A DNA stretch of 64,000 bases from an uncultured Clostridia bacterium (lineage in GTDB: Bacteria; Bacillota; Clostridia; Oscillospirales; Acutalibacteraceae): assembly GCA_947627725.1 (NCBI GenBank), contig CANQXE010000007.1, positions 1-64,000 on the forward strand. The letters are read 5' to 3'. The notes beneath the pieces are model-generated. The model did no database searches. It was not told the DNA's origin and saw only the letters and a list, made by a program, of their open reading frames with translations. A program made the translations under genes and the position numbers. This document shows, piece by piece, positions 15,724 through 26,228 of this stretch (the first letter of the stretch is position 1; every line of letters starts with the position of its first letter).

Positions 15724-18132
15724 TTAAATGGCAACGATATTAACAAGCTTACCGGGAACATAGATTTCCTTCTTAATTGTCTTGCCAGAAATTGCCGAGG
15801 CAATTTTTTCGTCAGCCTTTGCGAGTGCGATTGCCTCGTCCTTTGTAATATCAACAGGCACCGTGATACGTGAACGCACCTTGCCCATAAACTGAAGGAC
15901 AATTTCTACTGAATTTTCCTTAGTTTTTTCCTCGTCAAACTCAGGCCACTCAGCCTCATTCACCATACCGCCGAAATTCATTGACTGCCACATTTCCTCG
16001 GTAATATGAGGCGCGAACGGATTAAGCAGAATTGTGAGCGTCTTAAGCTCAGCTTTATTCACGCCCTTTGACGACATCTCATTAACAAGGCTCATCATTG
16101 CGGCAATCGCCGTATTGCACTTAAGGTTATCAATATCCTCTGTTACCTTTTTGATTGTCTTATGCATTGACGCCTCAAGCTCCGGCGAATAAGCGTCTCC
16201 ATCCTTAACATTTTCCTGTAAGTTCCAGAAACGCTCAAGAAAACGCTTACATCCCTTGATTGAATCGCTGTTCCACGGAGCCGCCTTTTCAAAATCGCCT
16301 ATGAACATTTCATAAAGGCGCATTGTGTCGGCACCATACTGGTTGACAATATCATCGGGATTTACAACATTTCCCCTTGATTTTGACATTTTCTCTCCGT
16401 TCTCACCGAGAATCATACCGTGTGAGGTGCGCTTAGCATACGGCTCCTTGGTTGGAACAACACCGATATCGTAAAGGAATTTATGCCAGAAACGTGAATA
16501 AAGCAGATGAAGTGTTGTGTGCTCCATACCGCCGTTATACCAGTCGACAGGACCCCAGTATTTTACAGCCTCAGGTGAAACAAGCTCCTTGTCATTATGG
16601 GGATCCATATACCTTAAGAAATACCATGATGAGCCTGCCCACTGCGGCATTGTATCAGTCTCTCTCTTAGCCGGCTTTCCGCAGCAGGGACATTTTGTAT
16701 TGACCCAGTCGGTCATCTTTGCAAGCGGTGACTCTCCTGTATCTGTCGGCTCATATGAGTCAACCTTCGGAAGTCTTAGCGGCAGCTCGCTTTCAGGTAC
16801 GGGAACATATCCGCAGTCGTCGCACTTTACAATCGGTATAGGCTCGCCCCAATATCTCTGGCGTGAGAATACCCAGTCACGCAGCTTGAAATTAACCTTT
16901 TGATGTCCTTTACCCTCTTTGGCAAGCCACTCTGTTATTGCAGTCTTAGCCTCCTCAACAGTCATACCTGTAAGGAAGGAGGAATTAACAAGCTTTCCCG
17001 TATAGCAGTCCGTAAACGCCTCGTTTTCAACGCCGACCTCTGAACCGGCGACAACCTCAATAATAGGCAGATTGAATTTCTTGGCAAACTCCCAGTCACG
17101 AGTATCGTGCGCGGGTACAGCCATAATTGCGCCTGTACCGTAAGAGGTAAGAACGTAGTCGGAAATAAAAATCGGAATTTCCGTATCATTTACAGGATTA
17201 ATACCCATAACGCCGTCAAGCCTTACGCCTGTCTTATCCTTGTTAAGCTCCGTACGCTCGAAATCGGATTTATGGGCTGCCTCATCCTGATATTTGCGTA
17301 CCTCGTCAAGATTTTTAAGCTTATCCGCCCACTTTTCAATAAGAGGGTGCTCCGGTGAAATAACCATATATGTAGCACCGAAAAGTGTGTCGGGTCTTGT
17401 TGTGTAAACGGTGAGAGTATCGCCGAGAGTAGTGCCGAAATCAACCTCTGCTCCTGTTGAACGTCCTATCCAGTTTTTCTGCTGAACCTTTACCCTGTCA
17501 ATAAAATCAAGGTCGTCCAAATCATCAACAAGCCTTTGGGCATACTCCGTGATTTTAAGCATCCATTGGCTCTGATTTTTTCTTATAACCTCGCTGCCGC
17601 AACGCTCACAGACTCCGTTTACAACCTCCTCATTCGCAAGCACGCACTTGCAGGAGGTACACCAGTTGACAGCCATTTCCTTTTTGTATGCAAGTCCCTT
17701 TTTAAAAAGCTGGAGGAAAATCCACTGCGTCCACTTGTAATATGACGGGTCGGTAGTATTAATCTCTCTTGTCCAGTCAAAAGAGAAACCGAGCGACTGG
17801 AGTTGTGCTTTGAAATGGGCGACATTGTTCCTTGTAACCTCTTCGGGGTGAATATGATTTTTAATGGCAAAATTTTCAGTGGGCAGACCGAAAGCGTCCC
17901 AACCCATTGGATAAAGAACATTGTAGCCCTGAAGTCTTTTTTTACGCGCAACAATATCAAGCGCGGTATATGAGCGCGGATGACCTACATGAAGTCCCTG
18001 TCCGGACGGATAAGGAAACTCAACAAGGCAGTAATACTTAGGCAGGTTGAAATCCTGCTTTGCGGCAAAAGTGTTCTGACTGTACCAGACATTCTGCCAT
18101 TTTGCTTCAATCTTTTTAAAATCGTAATCCAT
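15724..18132 (-). CDS. leuS: Leucyl-tRNA synthetase
   Basis: An 802-residue class I synthetase that charges tRNA-Leu. The HIGH-type motif is in [19 protein letters not shown], the zinc-binding cysteines in [14 protein letters not shown]…CERCG, the CP1 editing domain includes [14 protein letters not shown] and a Thr-rich site, and the KMSKS loop is [16 protein letters not shown]. Length is typical of bacterial LeuRS. The start ATG has TTGGAGG upstream. It is the last core gene of the run before two glycosidases. No T-box leader is present immediately upstream, since rsfS ends 3 nt before the start. Confidence 0.97.
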   Translation of the reverse strand: MDYDFKKIEAKWQNVWYSQNTFAAKQDFNLPKYYCLVEFPYPSGQGLHVGHPRSYTALDIVARKKRLQGYNVLYPMGWDAFGLPTENFAIKNHIHPEEVTRNNVAHFKAQLQSLGFSFDWTREINTTDPSYYKWTQWIFLQLFKKGLAYKKEMAVNWCTSCKCVLANEEVVNGVCERCGSEVIRKNQSQWMLKITEYAQRLVDDLDDLDFIDRVKVQQKNWIGRSTGAEVDFGTTLGDTLTVYTTRPDTLFGATYMVISPEHPLIEKWADKLKNLDEVRKYQDEAAHKSDFERTELNKDKTGVRLDGVMGINPVNDTEIPIFISDYVLTSYGTGAIMAVPAHDTRDWEFAKKFNLPIIEVVAGSEVGVENEAFTDCYTGKLVNSSFLTGMTVEEAKTAITEWLAKEGKGHQKVNFKLRDWVFSRQRYWGEPIPIVKCDDCGYVPVPESELPLRLPKVDSYEPTDTGESPLAKMTDWVNTKCPCCGKPAKRETDTMPQWAGSSWYFLRYMDPHNDKELVSPEAVKYWGPVDWYNGGMEHTTLHLLYSRFWHKFLYDIGVVPTKEPYAKRTSHGMILGENGEKMSKSRGNVVNPDDIVNQYGADTMRLYEMFIGDFEKAAPWNSDSIKGCKRFLERFWNLQENVKDGDAYSPELEASMHKTIKKVTEDIDNLKCNTAIAAMMSLVNEMSSKGVNKAELKTLTILLNPFAPHITEEMWQSMNFGGMVNEAEWPEFDEEKTKENSVEIVLQFMGKVRSRITVPVDITKDEAIALAKADEKIASAISGKTIKKEIYVPGKLVNIVAI

Positions 18133-18135
18133 ATG

Positions 18136-18489
18136 TTAATCCTCCAAAAAATCTGTTATATCTATCTTTTTTCCGTCCTCCCATAAGCGCTCAAGCTGGT
18201 AAAAATCCCTCTGGTCCTTATAGAAGATATGAATAACTACCGAATTATAATCAAGACAAACCCAGGGTGTGTTTCTTCCCTCAATATGATGCGGAGCAAT
18301 ACCCTGTTGCTCAAGCTTATACTCAACCTCCTCGGCAAGCGACTTTACCTGAGTTGAGCTTGTTCCCGTCGCAATAACAAAATAATCAGCGATTATTGTT
18401 AAATCGGTAATTCCTATTACCTCAATATTTTCACCTTTTTTGCTGTCAATTGCTTTAACAGCAATTTTTACAATTTCCTGTGCGTCCAT
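18136..18489 (-). CDS. rsfS: Ribosome silencing factor RsfS
   Basis: A 117-residue protein of the RsfS/YbeB/Iojap family, which binds L14 on the large subunit and blocks subunit joining in starvation. Typical strands are present: DLTIIADYFVIATGTSSTQV, LAEEVEYKLEQQG, and WVCLDYNSVVIHIFYKDQR followed by FYQLERLWEDG. The nadD-yqeK-rsfS order is conserved in Firmicutes and leuS follows at 3 nt. Confidence 0.95.
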   Translation of the reverse strand: MDAQEIVKIAVKAIDSKKGENIEVIGITDLTIIADYFVIATGTSSTQVKSLAEEVEYKLEQQGIAPHHIEGRNTPWVCLDYNSVVIHIFYKDQRDFYQLERLWEDGKKIDITDFLED

Positions 18490-18510
18490 TAACTCACTTT
18501 CCTTTTTTAT

Positions 18511-19092
18511 TTACTTCTTATTGCTGAAATAAGTTCTTATTAACCAGTTATATGCGTTTACCGTTTCGGGGTGAAGAATTTTGCCTTTTTTTATAACAGA
18601 CTTTATTGTATACTGTGCGGCATACAGAAGTCCCTGCTCCTTACTCTCCTCAACCTTTCGGCGCATTATGTCAACATCATCATAATCACGGTCGGCAGAT
18701 ATAAAATCAGCAAGATATATTATTTCGTCCATAAGCGTCATATCCGCCCTGCCTGTTGTGTGATACCTGATTGCGTCAAGTATTTCCCTGTCATCAATTC
18801 CAAGCACCGCTTTTGCGTATGCCGAGCCTGAAATCTGATGATAAAATTTTTTGCTGCTTTTCTCTAAATCGGTAATTGTCATACCTGCCTTTTTAATAAT
18901 TTCAAGCTGTTCCGATTCAGAACTTTCCTTCATTATATCGTGCAGTATGCCCGCAACCTCAGCCTTTTCCTCATCCGCTCCGTACTGCCTCGCAAGCTCC
19001 TTTGCGCTTTGCGCAACACACAGCGAATGATAAAATCTGTAATCAGACAAACGTTCTCTTATAAGTGAAGTATATTCTTTTATATTATACAC
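18511..19092 (-). CDS. yqeK: HD-domain protein YqeK (probable Ap4A hydrolase)
   Basis: A 193-residue HD phosphohydrolase; family members hydrolyse diadenosine tetraphosphate. The metal-binding residues are seen in YHSLCVAQSAKELA, the HD pair in GILHDIMKESSE, FYHQISGSAYA and a later IIYLADFI. I prefer GTG at 19092 as the start, with AAAAGGGAC 7 nt upstream inside the end of nadD; an in-frame TTG at 19110 is an alternative and gives six more residues. The short overlap with nadD suggests coupling. Confidence 0.9.
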   Translation of the reverse strand: MYNIKEYTSLIRERLSDYRFYHSLCVAQSAKELARQYGADEEKAEVAGILHDIMKESSESEQLEIIKKAGMTITDLEKSSKKFYHQISGSAYAKAVLGIDDREILDAIRYHTTGRADMTLMDEIIYLADFISADRDYDDVDIMRRKVEESKEQGLLYAAQYTIKSVIKKGKILHPETVNAYNWLIRTYFSNKK

Positions 19093-19690
19093 TGTAAAGT
19101 CCCTTTTCAAAAATATAATGGCAAACTTTTTCCGGCACTAAAGCTGAGATATCCTCACCGTTTCTTATTTTATCCCTGATTTCGCTGGAGCTCAGCTTTA
19201 AAACAGGATAATCTGCGATAAAATATCCTTCTCTTTTAAGTCCGTCAAGAGATTTTGCGTAGTCATAAAGTTCTTTTTTTTCCTGTTCGTTTTCACGAGC
19301 GGAGGTGCAAAGCGTAACCATATCGAGTATTTCTTTATATCTGTACCACAGATGAAATGTCAGAAACTGGTCAGAGCCGATAATAAGATATAATTCGCTG
19401 TCAGGATAAAAACGCTTGACAGCAGATAAGGTGTCATATGTGTATGACTTTCCCTTTCTTTTAAATTCAATGTCAGACACCTCAAAGGCGGAATTCCCCT
19501 CAACGGCAATGCGCACCATCTCAAGCCTGTCCTTTTGAGGCAGAAGATAATCGGACGTCTTGTGAGGCGGAACAGATGTAGGAATAAAGATAATTCTGTC
19601 AAGACGCAGACTGTCATAATAACATTTCGCGAGTGCTAAATGTCCGTTATGAATAGGATTAAACGCACCGCCGAAAATACCGATTTTCAC
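19085..19690 (-). CDS. nadD: Nicotinate-nucleotide adenylyltransferase
   Basis: NadD adenylylates nicotinate mononucleotide in NAD synthesis. The nucleotidyltransferase signature is at the start, KIGIFGGAFNPIHNGHLALA, and the C-terminal motif SSSEIR is present in LKLSSSEIRDKI. The start is GTG at 19690: AGAGGACG, which straddles the stop of the preceding yhbY gene, is at the right distance, and family members begin exactly here. An upstream in-frame start at 19729 would add a nonconserved N-terminus. About 201 residues. Confidence 0.94.
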   Translation of the reverse strand: MKIGIFGGAFNPIHNGHLALAKCYYDSLRLDRIIFIPTSVPPHKTSDYLLPQKDRLEMVRIAVEGNSAFEVSDIEFKRKGKSYTYDTLSAVKRFYPDSELYLIIGSDQFLTFHLWYRYKEILDMVTLCTSARENEQEKKELYDYAKSLDGLKREGYFIADYPVLKLSSSEIRDKIRNGEDISALVPEKVCHYIFEKGLYSV

Positions 19691-19691
19691 T

Positions 19692-20117
19692 TCATCGTCC
19701 TCTGAATTTAGGTCTGTCATAAACAGCATAAGGATTTTTAGCCTCTTTTTCCCGCTGTCTCTGTCTTTTGCCTTTGATCTTAACCTTCTTTTTTACAACT
19801 GCCTTTTTCTTTACCAAACCACGCTTTTTCTTCTTTTCAGCAATTTTTTCCTCATCCGCCTCACGGTAAAGGACAATAATTCCGCCGATTACCTGAATAA
19901 TCTCAGCACCGAGAGGATAAGCAATTTCCTGTGCAAGCTCCTTTGGAGTCTTCGGCGCGGTTTCAAGATGCACACGGATTTTAATAAGCTCTCTTGCGTC
20001 AAGAGTATCGTCAATCTGTGTTAATAGGTTATCGCTTATACCTTCCTTGCCTATCTGAATAACAGGCTCCAAGCCGTTTGCCTTTGCTCTCAGCTGTGCT
20101 CTTTCTTTCGATGTCAT
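19692..20117 (-). CDS. yhbY: YhbY-type RNA-binding (CRM domain) protein with basic tail
   Basis: The first ~97 residues form a complete YhbY/CRM domain: LRAKANGLEPVIQIGKEGIS, IKIRVHLETAPKTPKELA and IIQVIGGIIVLYREAD. Family members associate with pre-50S particles. Here a tail of ~45 residues follows, rich in lysine and arginine (KKKRGLVKKKAVVKKK, then KGKRQRQREKEA), ending in a short YAVYDRPKFRGR. The tail is longer than in typical YhbY proteins and probably increases RNA affinity. The start overlaps the rdgB stop as ATGA. Confidence 0.92.
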   Translation of the reverse strand: MTSKERAQLRAKANGLEPVIQIGKEGISDNLLTQIDDTLDARELIKIRVHLETAPKTPKELAQEIAYPLGAEIIQVIGGIIVLYREADEEKIAEKKKKRGLVKKKAVVKKKVKIKGKRQRQREKEAKNPYAVYDRPKFRGR

Positions 20118-20701
20118 ATGATTTTCTCCAATTCCTTTGTAAGAAGTCTGAGCGCGTTTCCTCTGTGGCTGATTTTATCCTTTTCCTCCGCAGTATATCT
20201 GCCGAATGCCCTGCCGTCAACAATAAACAGCGGATCGTATCCGAAGCCCTCGCTTCCGTCACGCGCAAAGCCGATTATGCCCTGACATTCTCCTCGTACC
20301 ACAATTTCCCGTCCGTCGGGGAAAGTACAGCAGATAGCGCAAACGTAATGGGCTGTGCGCTTTTCGGCAGGAACACCCTCCAGCTTTTCAAGCAGCAAAT
20401 CGTTATTTTTTTCATCATTGCCATGCTCGCCCGCAAAGCGTGCCGAAAAGATACCGGGAGCGCCGCCTAAATAATCAACACACAGTCCCGAATCATCGGC
20501 TATTGCAGGCATATTTGTTTCCCTGCAAGCGGCATGCGCCTTAATTTTCGCGTTGTCCTCAAAGGTTTCTCCGTCCTCCTCAACATCTTCAAGAGTTATG
20601 CCGAGCATCTTGGCGGTAACTACATTAATTCCAAGCGGAGAGAGAATACGCTGCATCTCCGCAAGCTTTTTTATATTATTAGTCGCAAGAATAAAATCCA
20701 T
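20114..20701 (-). CDS. rdgB: XTP/dITP diphosphatase (RdgB/HAM1)
   Basis: A 195-residue house-cleaning pyrophosphatase that removes noncanonical purine nucleotides. Family motifs: [13 protein letters not shown] at the N-terminus, [34 protein letters not shown], and GFGYDPLF near the end with a final SHRGNAL. Length is typical. It overlaps ftsY by one base and yhbY by four. Confidence 0.96.
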   Translation of the reverse strand: MDFILATNNIKKLAEMQRILSPLGINVVTAKMLGITLEDVEEDGETFEDNAKIKAHAACRETNMPAIADDSGLCVDYLGGAPGIFSARFAGEHGNDEKNNDLLLEKLEGVPAEKRTAHYVCAICCTFPDGREIVVRGECQGIIGFARDGSEGFGYDPLFIVDGRAFGRYTAEEKDKISHRGNALRLLTKELEKII

Positions 20702-21669
20702 TACTTTTCCTCTTCATTTGTTATAAAATCTATAATATCCTTATCGTCCTCAGGCACCTTTGCGTCAAAGAGTGCCGATGCAAAGGCGTCGGCGTCAAAC
20801 GGCTGCAAATCCTCAATTTTTTCACCCACACCGACAAATTTAACAGGAACGTCAAGCTCATTGTTTATTGCAAGAACAACACCGCCCTTTGCGGTACCGT
20901 CAAGCTTTGTGAGTACGATGCCTGTAATACCTGCCGCCTCTTTAAAATCCTTAGCCTGATTTACCGCGTTCTGACCTGTTGTTGCGTCAAGCACCAAAAG
21001 AATTTCCTTTGAAGCGTCGGGGAGCTCTCTGTCAATAACACGTGAAATCTTGTTCAGCTCGTCCATAAGATTTTTCTTATTATGAAGTCTGCCGGCGGTG
21101 TCTATAATGATTACATCACAGTTTCTCGCCTTGCCAGCCTGTATTGTATCGTAAACTACTGCCGCCGGGTCCGCGCCTTCCCCGTGCTTTATCAGGTCAA
21201 CCTGAGCTCTGTCAGCCCAAACCTGAAGCTGTTCAATTGCGGCGGCACGGAATGTATCCGCCGCGCCGAGAATTACTTTTCTGTTCTGCTCTTTGAGGCG
21301 AAGCGCAAGCTTTCCTATGGTAGTGGTTTTGCCCACTCCGTTTACGCCTATCATTAAAATAATTGACGGTTTTGAGCGCAATCTTAAATAACTGCCTCCC
21401 CAAACGATACCGGAAACAATATCCTTCATTGTTTCCCTTACCTGTTTAACATCCCTTATTTTATCGTTTTCAATTTTATTTTTAAGGTCACGTATTATAC
21501 GCTGAGCAGTCGGCATACCTACATCGCCCATAATGAGTATCTCTTCAAGCTCATCAAATAGCTCGTCTGTAATCTTCTCATATGAGTCCATTACCTCGTC
21601 CATCTGGGCGGTAATACCCTCGTCTCTTGTTTTTTTCAGTCCCTTTTTGAACATAGAAAAAATGCCCAT
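20701..21669 (-). CDS. ftsY: Signal recognition particle receptor FtsY
   Basis: FtsY docks SRP-ribosome complexes at the membrane. The 322-residue protein has a minimal N-terminal region without a long acidic A domain, then the N domain ([20 protein letters not shown]) and the GTPase G domain: [15 protein letters not shown] (G1), [15 protein letters not shown] (G3) and [10 protein letters not shown] (G4). It follows smc by 14 nt, the conserved rnc-smc-ftsY order of Firmicutes. Confidence 0.97.
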   Translation of the reverse strand: MGIFSMFKKGLKKTRDEGITAQMDEVMDSYEKITDELFDELEEILIMGDVGMPTAQRIIRDLKNKIENDKIRDVKQVRETMKDIVSGIVWGGSYLRLRSKPSIILMIGVNGVGKTTTIGKLALRLKEQNRKVILGAADTFRAAAIEQLQVWADRAQVDLIKHGEGADPAAVVYDTIQAGKARNCDVIIIDTAGRLHNKKNLMDELNKISRVIDRELPDASKEILLVLDATTGQNAVNQAKDFKEAAGITGIVLTKLDGTAKGGVVLAINNELDVPVKFVGVGEKIEDLQPFDADAFASALFDAKVPEDDKDIIDFITNEEEK

Positions 21670-21683
21670 TTTCTTTCACTCCT

Positions 21684-24600
21684 TTACTTATCAAGCCCCA
21701 TTTGAGCGGCAAGCTCGGCAGTCTGAAGCTCAATCAGCTTTGATACACCCTTTTCCTGCATGGTAACTCCGTAGAGGACATCCGCCTCCTCCATAGTACC
21801 GCGCCTGTGTGTAATTGAAATAAACTGAGTTTTATCAGTCATTTTCCGCATATATTTTGCAAACCGCTCAACATTAACATCATCAAGCGCCGCCTCAACC
21901 TCGTCATAAATGCAGAATGGCGCGGGTTGTACCTTAAGCACGCTGAATAAGAGCGCCATAGCCGCAAGTGACTTTTCTCCGCCTGAAAAAAGGTTAATAT
22001 TCTGTACTGATTTTCCGGGCGGCTGAATTTTAATTTCAATAGGCGATTCAAGGCAGTTTTCGGGCTGTTCAAGAATAATCTCACCGTTACCGCCGCCGAA
22101 GAAATCAGCAAAGCAGACCTTGAATTCCTGATTAATTTTGTTGAACTTTTCAAGGAACTTTTCACTCATTGACGCTGTTAGGTCTTCAATGATTTTTAAA
22201 AGCTCTGTTTTTGACTTTTCGACATCGTCTATCTGTTCCTTTAAAAATTCATATCTTTGTGATACTTCCTTATATTCCTCAATAGCGCCGACATTGATTG
22301 AGCCTAAATTTTTAATAGCGGTCTTAATTTCATGAAGTCTCTTTTTGGCGTCCGACATATCTTCAATTTCAATATTAAGCGCCTCTGCCTCACGTTTTGT
22401 AAGCTCATACTGCTCAAAGAGCATATCGTTAAGCTCATCATACTCTTTTCTCATCGCAATTTTGCGCTCGTCAAGGCGTACAAGCTCAGCAGACAGCTTC
22501 TCTCGTTCCTGTCCCTTATTGCGTTCCAACAGCCTCAGCTCGCCGGAACGCTTTTCGAGAGAGTTGCGCTTCTCAATCTGAGCAGATACGTTTTCGTCGG
22601 ATTGCTTAGCCTTTTCACGAAGTGCCTGAGCCTGTGCTTTAACATCATTAATCTGTGAAAGAAGCGTGTTGTTTTTAACCTCAATCTCCGTTATTTCAAC
22701 CTCAATTGATTTCATTCTGTCGCTCTGTGTGTTCTTTCTGATTTCAAGCTCTTCAATTGAAAGCCTTGCCGTTTCGGTATCCTTGGTAAGCGTTACTAAC
22801 TCAAGGTTTATTTCCTCGCTTTTCTGCCTGTAAGCATCACGCTTTTCAAGTATGTCCCGAGCGTTGCCCGTTGCCTTTGCAAGCTCATCCTCCGCGTCGG
22901 CTATCTGTGTTTCAATATTTTTAACCTGCTTTTCTCCGTCAGTATTTGACTTTTCAAAAAAAGCGATTCTTTCCTGCGCGTTATCCTTTTCATCGGAAAG
23001 AGATTTTCTTTGCGCAAGCACGGCTTCAAGCTTTTCGCAAATCAGCCTGTATTCGCCTTGAGCCCGAATAAGCCCCTCTTTAGCCTGCTGTAAATCAGCC
23101 TCTGCTCCTTGAAGCTTTGCGCCCGCATAATTTGCGTCTTCAAGTGCTGTTTTATATTCAGCCCTGAGTTTTTCAAGCTCGGACTCAATTTTCTCAGCCT
23201 GTGCGTTAAGCTCGTCAATCATATTGCCGCGTGATAAAATTCCTGCGCTCTTTGACTGTGAGCCGCCGGTCATAGAGCCGCCGGGGTTAATTACCTGACC
23301 GTCAATCGTAACGAGCTTAAATCGGTTTGAATATCTCTTTGCGATACCGATTGCGCAGTCCATATCCTCAACTATTACAACCCTGCCGAGCAGGTTTGAA
23401 ACAATATCCCTGTATTCCTTTTTACATTCAACAAGGTCTGACGCAATTGCAATAAATCCAAGATTATCGTCAAGATTTTTTTCGTCAAGCGTTCTCGGCT
23501 TGATATTCGTAACCGGCAAAAACGTTGCTCTGCCTAAATGATTATTTTTCAGATAGTAAATTGCGCGCTTGGCGTCAGCCTCATTAGTGGTTACAATATT
23601 CTGCATTGCCGCGCCGAGCGCAACCTCGACCGCAAGCGAGTATTCATTATCAACCGTAATAAGCTGTGAAAGTGGACCGTGAATACCCGAAAGCGCCCTG
23701 CTCTGCGACTGCTTCATAACCGCCTTGACAGCACCCGAAAAGCCCTCCATATTCTTTTCAAGGTCAGTAAGCATTTTTGCTCTTGACTGCTTTTGGGAAA
23801 GCTCAAGGCTTTTCTTTTCCAAATCCGACTTTATCTTTTCAGCCTTTTTGGTCTTATTCTCAAGCTTCAGCCTGAAGCCCGCAAGCGAATTATTATTTTC
23901 GTCAATTCTCTCGTGAAGAAATTTTATATTATTTTCACTTTCAGCTTTTCGGGATTCTGAAATTTCAAGCTCTTTGTCACATTCACCGATAGCGGCGTCA
24001 ACCGTATTCTGTCTTGACTTAATTTCCCCAATTGATGAAACCGCCTTTGAGCATTGCACCTTGCAATCGGAAAGCTCAAGAGTAAGAGCGGTAATCCTTT
24101 GGTTAAGTTCAACGGAAAGTTTTGAAAATTTCTCGTTCGATGAAATGAGCTTCTGCATTTCATCACTTACCGATTCAAGCTGTGTCCTTTTATTTTCTAT
24201 AAGGACTTCATTATCCGCAATCAGCTTCTTTTTTTCCGCAATCTGTGCGTCAATAGAAGTGCTTGCGTCATCGGCATCTCCTATATCATTTTTTAATCTC
24301 TCAATCGTTTCGCTGTTGTGTTTAAGCGTTGCTTCAAGCACCGAAACATCCGCATCCCTGCGCAGCGCCTCTTCCTCATATGCCTTTGAGCCTATGCGTA
24401 TCTGCTCAATCTCCGTATTGATTGAGGCGGTTTTTTCAAGAATTTGCTCAATCTCGTTTTCAATATCTTTAAGTTCCTTTTCACAAACCTCGTATGACAC
24501 GGTGGCAGCATCGATTTTATGCTCCTGCTCTCTGAGCTCATTAGTGAAACGGTTTATTTTATTAATCCACACACCTATTTCAAGAGTTTTCTTCTCCTCC

Positions 24601-25256
24601 GCAAGCTCAAGAAACCGAGCCGCCTTTTCGCTCTGCTTCTTTAATGGTCCGACACGGCTTTCAAGCTCGCCTAAAATATCGAGCAGTCTTACAAGATTTT
24701 CCTGTGCCTGATCAAGTCTGCGTGTGGCGTCCGTCCTTTTGTGGCGGAAAAGAGATATACCGGCAGCCTCCTCAAAAAGCTCGCGTCTGTCCTCATTTTT
24801 CTGTGAAATGATTGAGTCAATTTTACCCTGACCGACCATGGAATAACCGTCCGAGCCGAGACCGGTATCCATAAAAAGTTCATGAATGTCACGGCGGCGC
24901 ACAATCTCACCATCAATTTTGTATTCACTTTCACCGGAGCGGTAATAACGCCTTGTAACAGTTACAATCTCACTCTTATCCTTAAGAGTATGGTCGGAGT
25001 TGTCAAGAATAAGCTGCACCTGCGCAAAACCGAGGGCCTTACGGGACGAGGTTCCGCCGAAAATAACGTCCTCCATCTTTGAACCTCGAAGTGACTTGGT
25101 GCTTGTTTCGCCAAGAACCCAGCGAACAGCGTCGGAGATATTGCTCTTTCCGGAGCCGTTAGGTCCTACAACCGCGGTTATACCCTTTCCGAAATTCAGT
25201 TGGGTTTTGTCAGGGAAGGATTTAAAGCCCTGCATTTCAAGTGTTTTTAAAACCAT
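21684..25256 (-). CDS. smc: Chromosome segregation protein SMC
   Basis: A 1,190-residue condensin ATPase. The N-terminal head has Walker A (VVGPNGSGKSNISDAVRWVL). Long coiled-coil arms flank a hinge near residues ~510–650, which contains the glycine-rich VINPGGSMTGGS. The C-terminal head has the ABC signature NLFSGGEKSLAAMALLF and a Walker B-like FCIYDEVEAALDD. Aspartate at the usual LDE position is kept, with Tyr in place of Leu before it. The partners ScpA and ScpB are not in the window. The start ATG overlaps the stop region of the preceding gene with GAGGA upstream. Confidence 0.97.
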   Translation of the reverse strand: MVLKTLEMQGFKSFPDKTQLNFGKGITAVVGPNGSGKSNISDAVRWVLGETSTKSLRGSKMEDVIFGGTSSRKALGFAQVQLILDNSDHTLKDKSEIVTVTRRYYRSGESEYKIDGEIVRRRDIHELFMDTGLGSDGYSMVGQGKIDSIISQKNEDRRELFEEAAGISLFRHKRTDATRRLDQAQENLVRLLDILGELESRVGPLKKQSEKAARFLELAEEKKTLEIGVWINKINRFTNELREQEHKIDAATVSYEVCEKELKDIENEIEQILEKTASINTEIEQIRIGSKAYEEEALRRDADVSVLEATLKHNSETIERLKNDIGDADDASTSIDAQIAEKKKLIADNEVLIENKRTQLESVSDEMQKLISSNEKFSKLSVELNQRITALTLELSDCKVQCSKAVSSIGEIKSRQNTVDAAIGECDKELEISESRKAESENNIKFLHERIDENNNSLAGFRLKLENKTKKAEKIKSDLEKKSLELSQKQSRAKMLTDLEKNMEGFSGAVKAVMKQSQSRALSGIHGPLSQLITVDNEYSLAVEVALGAAMQNIVTTNEADAKRAIYYLKNNHLGRATFLPVTNIKPRTLDEKNLDDNLGFIAIASDLVECKKEYRDIVSNLLGRVVIVEDMDCAIGIAKRYSNRFKLVTIDGQVINPGGSMTGGSQSKSAGILSRGNMIDELNAQAEKIESELEKLRAEYKTALEDANYAGAKLQGAEADLQQAKEGLIRAQGEYRLICEKLEAVLAQRKSLSDEKDNAQERIAFFEKSNTDGEKQVKNIETQIADAEDELAKATGNARDILEKRDAYRQKSEEINLELVTLTKDTETARLSIEELEIRKNTQSDRMKSIEVEITEIEVKNNTLLSQINDVKAQAQALREKAKQSDENVSAQIEKRNSLEKRSGELRLLERNKGQEREKLSAELVRLDERKIAMRKEYDELNDMLFEQYELTKREAEALNIEIEDMSDAKKRLHEIKTAIKNLGSINVGAIEEYKEVSQRYEFLKEQIDDVEKSKTELLKIIEDLTASMSEKFLEKFNKINQEFKVCFADFFGGGNGEIILEQPENCLESPIEIKIQPPGKSVQNINLFSGGEKSLAAMALLFSVLKVQPAPFCIYDEVEAALDDVNVERFAKYMRKMTDKTQFISITHRRGTMEEADVLYGVTMQEKGVSKLIELQTAELAAQMGLDK

Positions 25257-26228
25257 TTATTTTATCCTCAATTCGTCAACGTCAATTCCGTTGTCGGTAA
25301 TAATTTTTATGTTATATCCCCTCTCAATCAGGAGATAGATATTGCTTTTATTGTTCCCCTTCAGCTTTGAAAGTGATTTTGGATTAACAAAGACCTGATA
25401 ATCGCCGGGCGGAAACTCTAAAATTTTACTTACCATAATACGTGATTTTACTAACTCACCGAAACTGTCATGAAAACCGCCCGCAAGCATATTTTTCTTA
25501 ATAGCATTACTTGAGTGAAGTCCGAGACGAATAATCTTTATTCCCGCTTTTTCAAACATAGGGACGAGCCTTGCGCAAAGCTCTGCCGAATCATCCGCAT
25601 TAAGAGGCTTATATTTTTCACTCAGATAAAGCTCCGCAAGATATGTACCCTTAAGCACAACAGTAGGATAAATACGTACTGTTTTAGGCGCAAGGTCAAT
25701 TATTTTCTTCGCCGTCTCAATCGCTTTTTCATCGGTATCCTTATAAAGTCCCGTCATCATTTGCAGTCCGAGTTCAAAGCCGTAGTTTTTAATAAGCTTT
25801 GACGCACTTACAACATCCTGCGCCGTATGCCCCCTTCTGTTTGCCGAAAGCACCTCATCGTCCATACTCTGCGCGCCAAGCTCAATTGAGGTCACACCGT
25901 ACTTTTTAAGTATGTCAAGCACATCCTCGTCAATACAGTCGGGTCGTGTGGAAATACGGATACCTTTAACCTGTCCGCTTTTAACATAAGGGTAAGCGGC
26001 GCCTAAAAGCTCAAGCATATACTCCCTGTCAATCGCGGTAAATGAGCCGCCGAAAAAAGCTATTTCATAATCATATCCTTTTTTTCTAAGAGCCGTTTCC
26101 ACGGTTTTTTTAACATCGTCGGCTGTCGGTTGGGTATCCTGCCCCGTAATAGTTTTCTGATTACAGAAAGAGCAGGCGCACGGACAGCCCTGATGCGGTA
26201 CAAAAATACTTATATTTCCTCTTCGCAT
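25257..26228 (-). CDS. Radical SAM protein (Elp3-like) between rnc and smc
   Basis: A 323-residue radical SAM enzyme with the cluster motif CPCACSFC (CxxxCxxC, Cys15, Cys19, Cys22), followed by EIAFFGGSFTAID, GIRISTRPDCIDEDVLDILK, SIELGAQSMDDEVL and LGLQMMTGLYKDTDE. This is the Elp3-type SAM domain, but the protein ends without an acetyltransferase domain, so it is not a full Elp3. Its position between rnc and smc recurs in Clostridia, but I know no established function. It overlaps the end of rnc by 19 nt and has a weak ribosome site, which suggests coupling. Confidence 0.88.
   Translation of the reverse strand: MRRGNISIFVPHQGCPCACSFCNQKTITGQDTQPTADDVKKTVETALRKKGYDYEIAFFGGSFTAIDREYMLELLGAAYPYVKSGQVKGIRISTRPDCIDEDVLDILKKYGVTSIELGAQSMDDEVLSANRRGHTAQDVVSASKLIKNYGFELGLQMMTGLYKDTDEKAIETAKKIIDLAPKTVRIYPTVVLKGTYLAELYLSEKYKPLNADDSAELCARLVPMFEKAGIKIIRLGLHSSNAIKKNMLAGGFHDSFGELVKSRIMVSKILEFPPGDYQVFVNPKSLSKLKGNNKSNIYLLIERGYNIKIITDNGIDVDELRIK

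Noticed and set aside
15148-15873. Plus-strand 241-codon frame opposite the alpha-mannosidase and leuS ends
   Set aside because: It spans two well-supported minus-strand genes and shows no family motif.
18133-18136. T-box riboswitch upstream of leuS (also considered for trpS and proS)
   Set aside because: No space upstream of leuS, a 19-nt gap before trpS, and the ~50-nt proS leader is far too short for a T-box.
23974-24711. Plus-strand 245-codon frame opposite smc
   Set aside because: Serine-rich shadow of the smc coiled coil with no ribosome site; smc on the other strand is intact and fully conserved.
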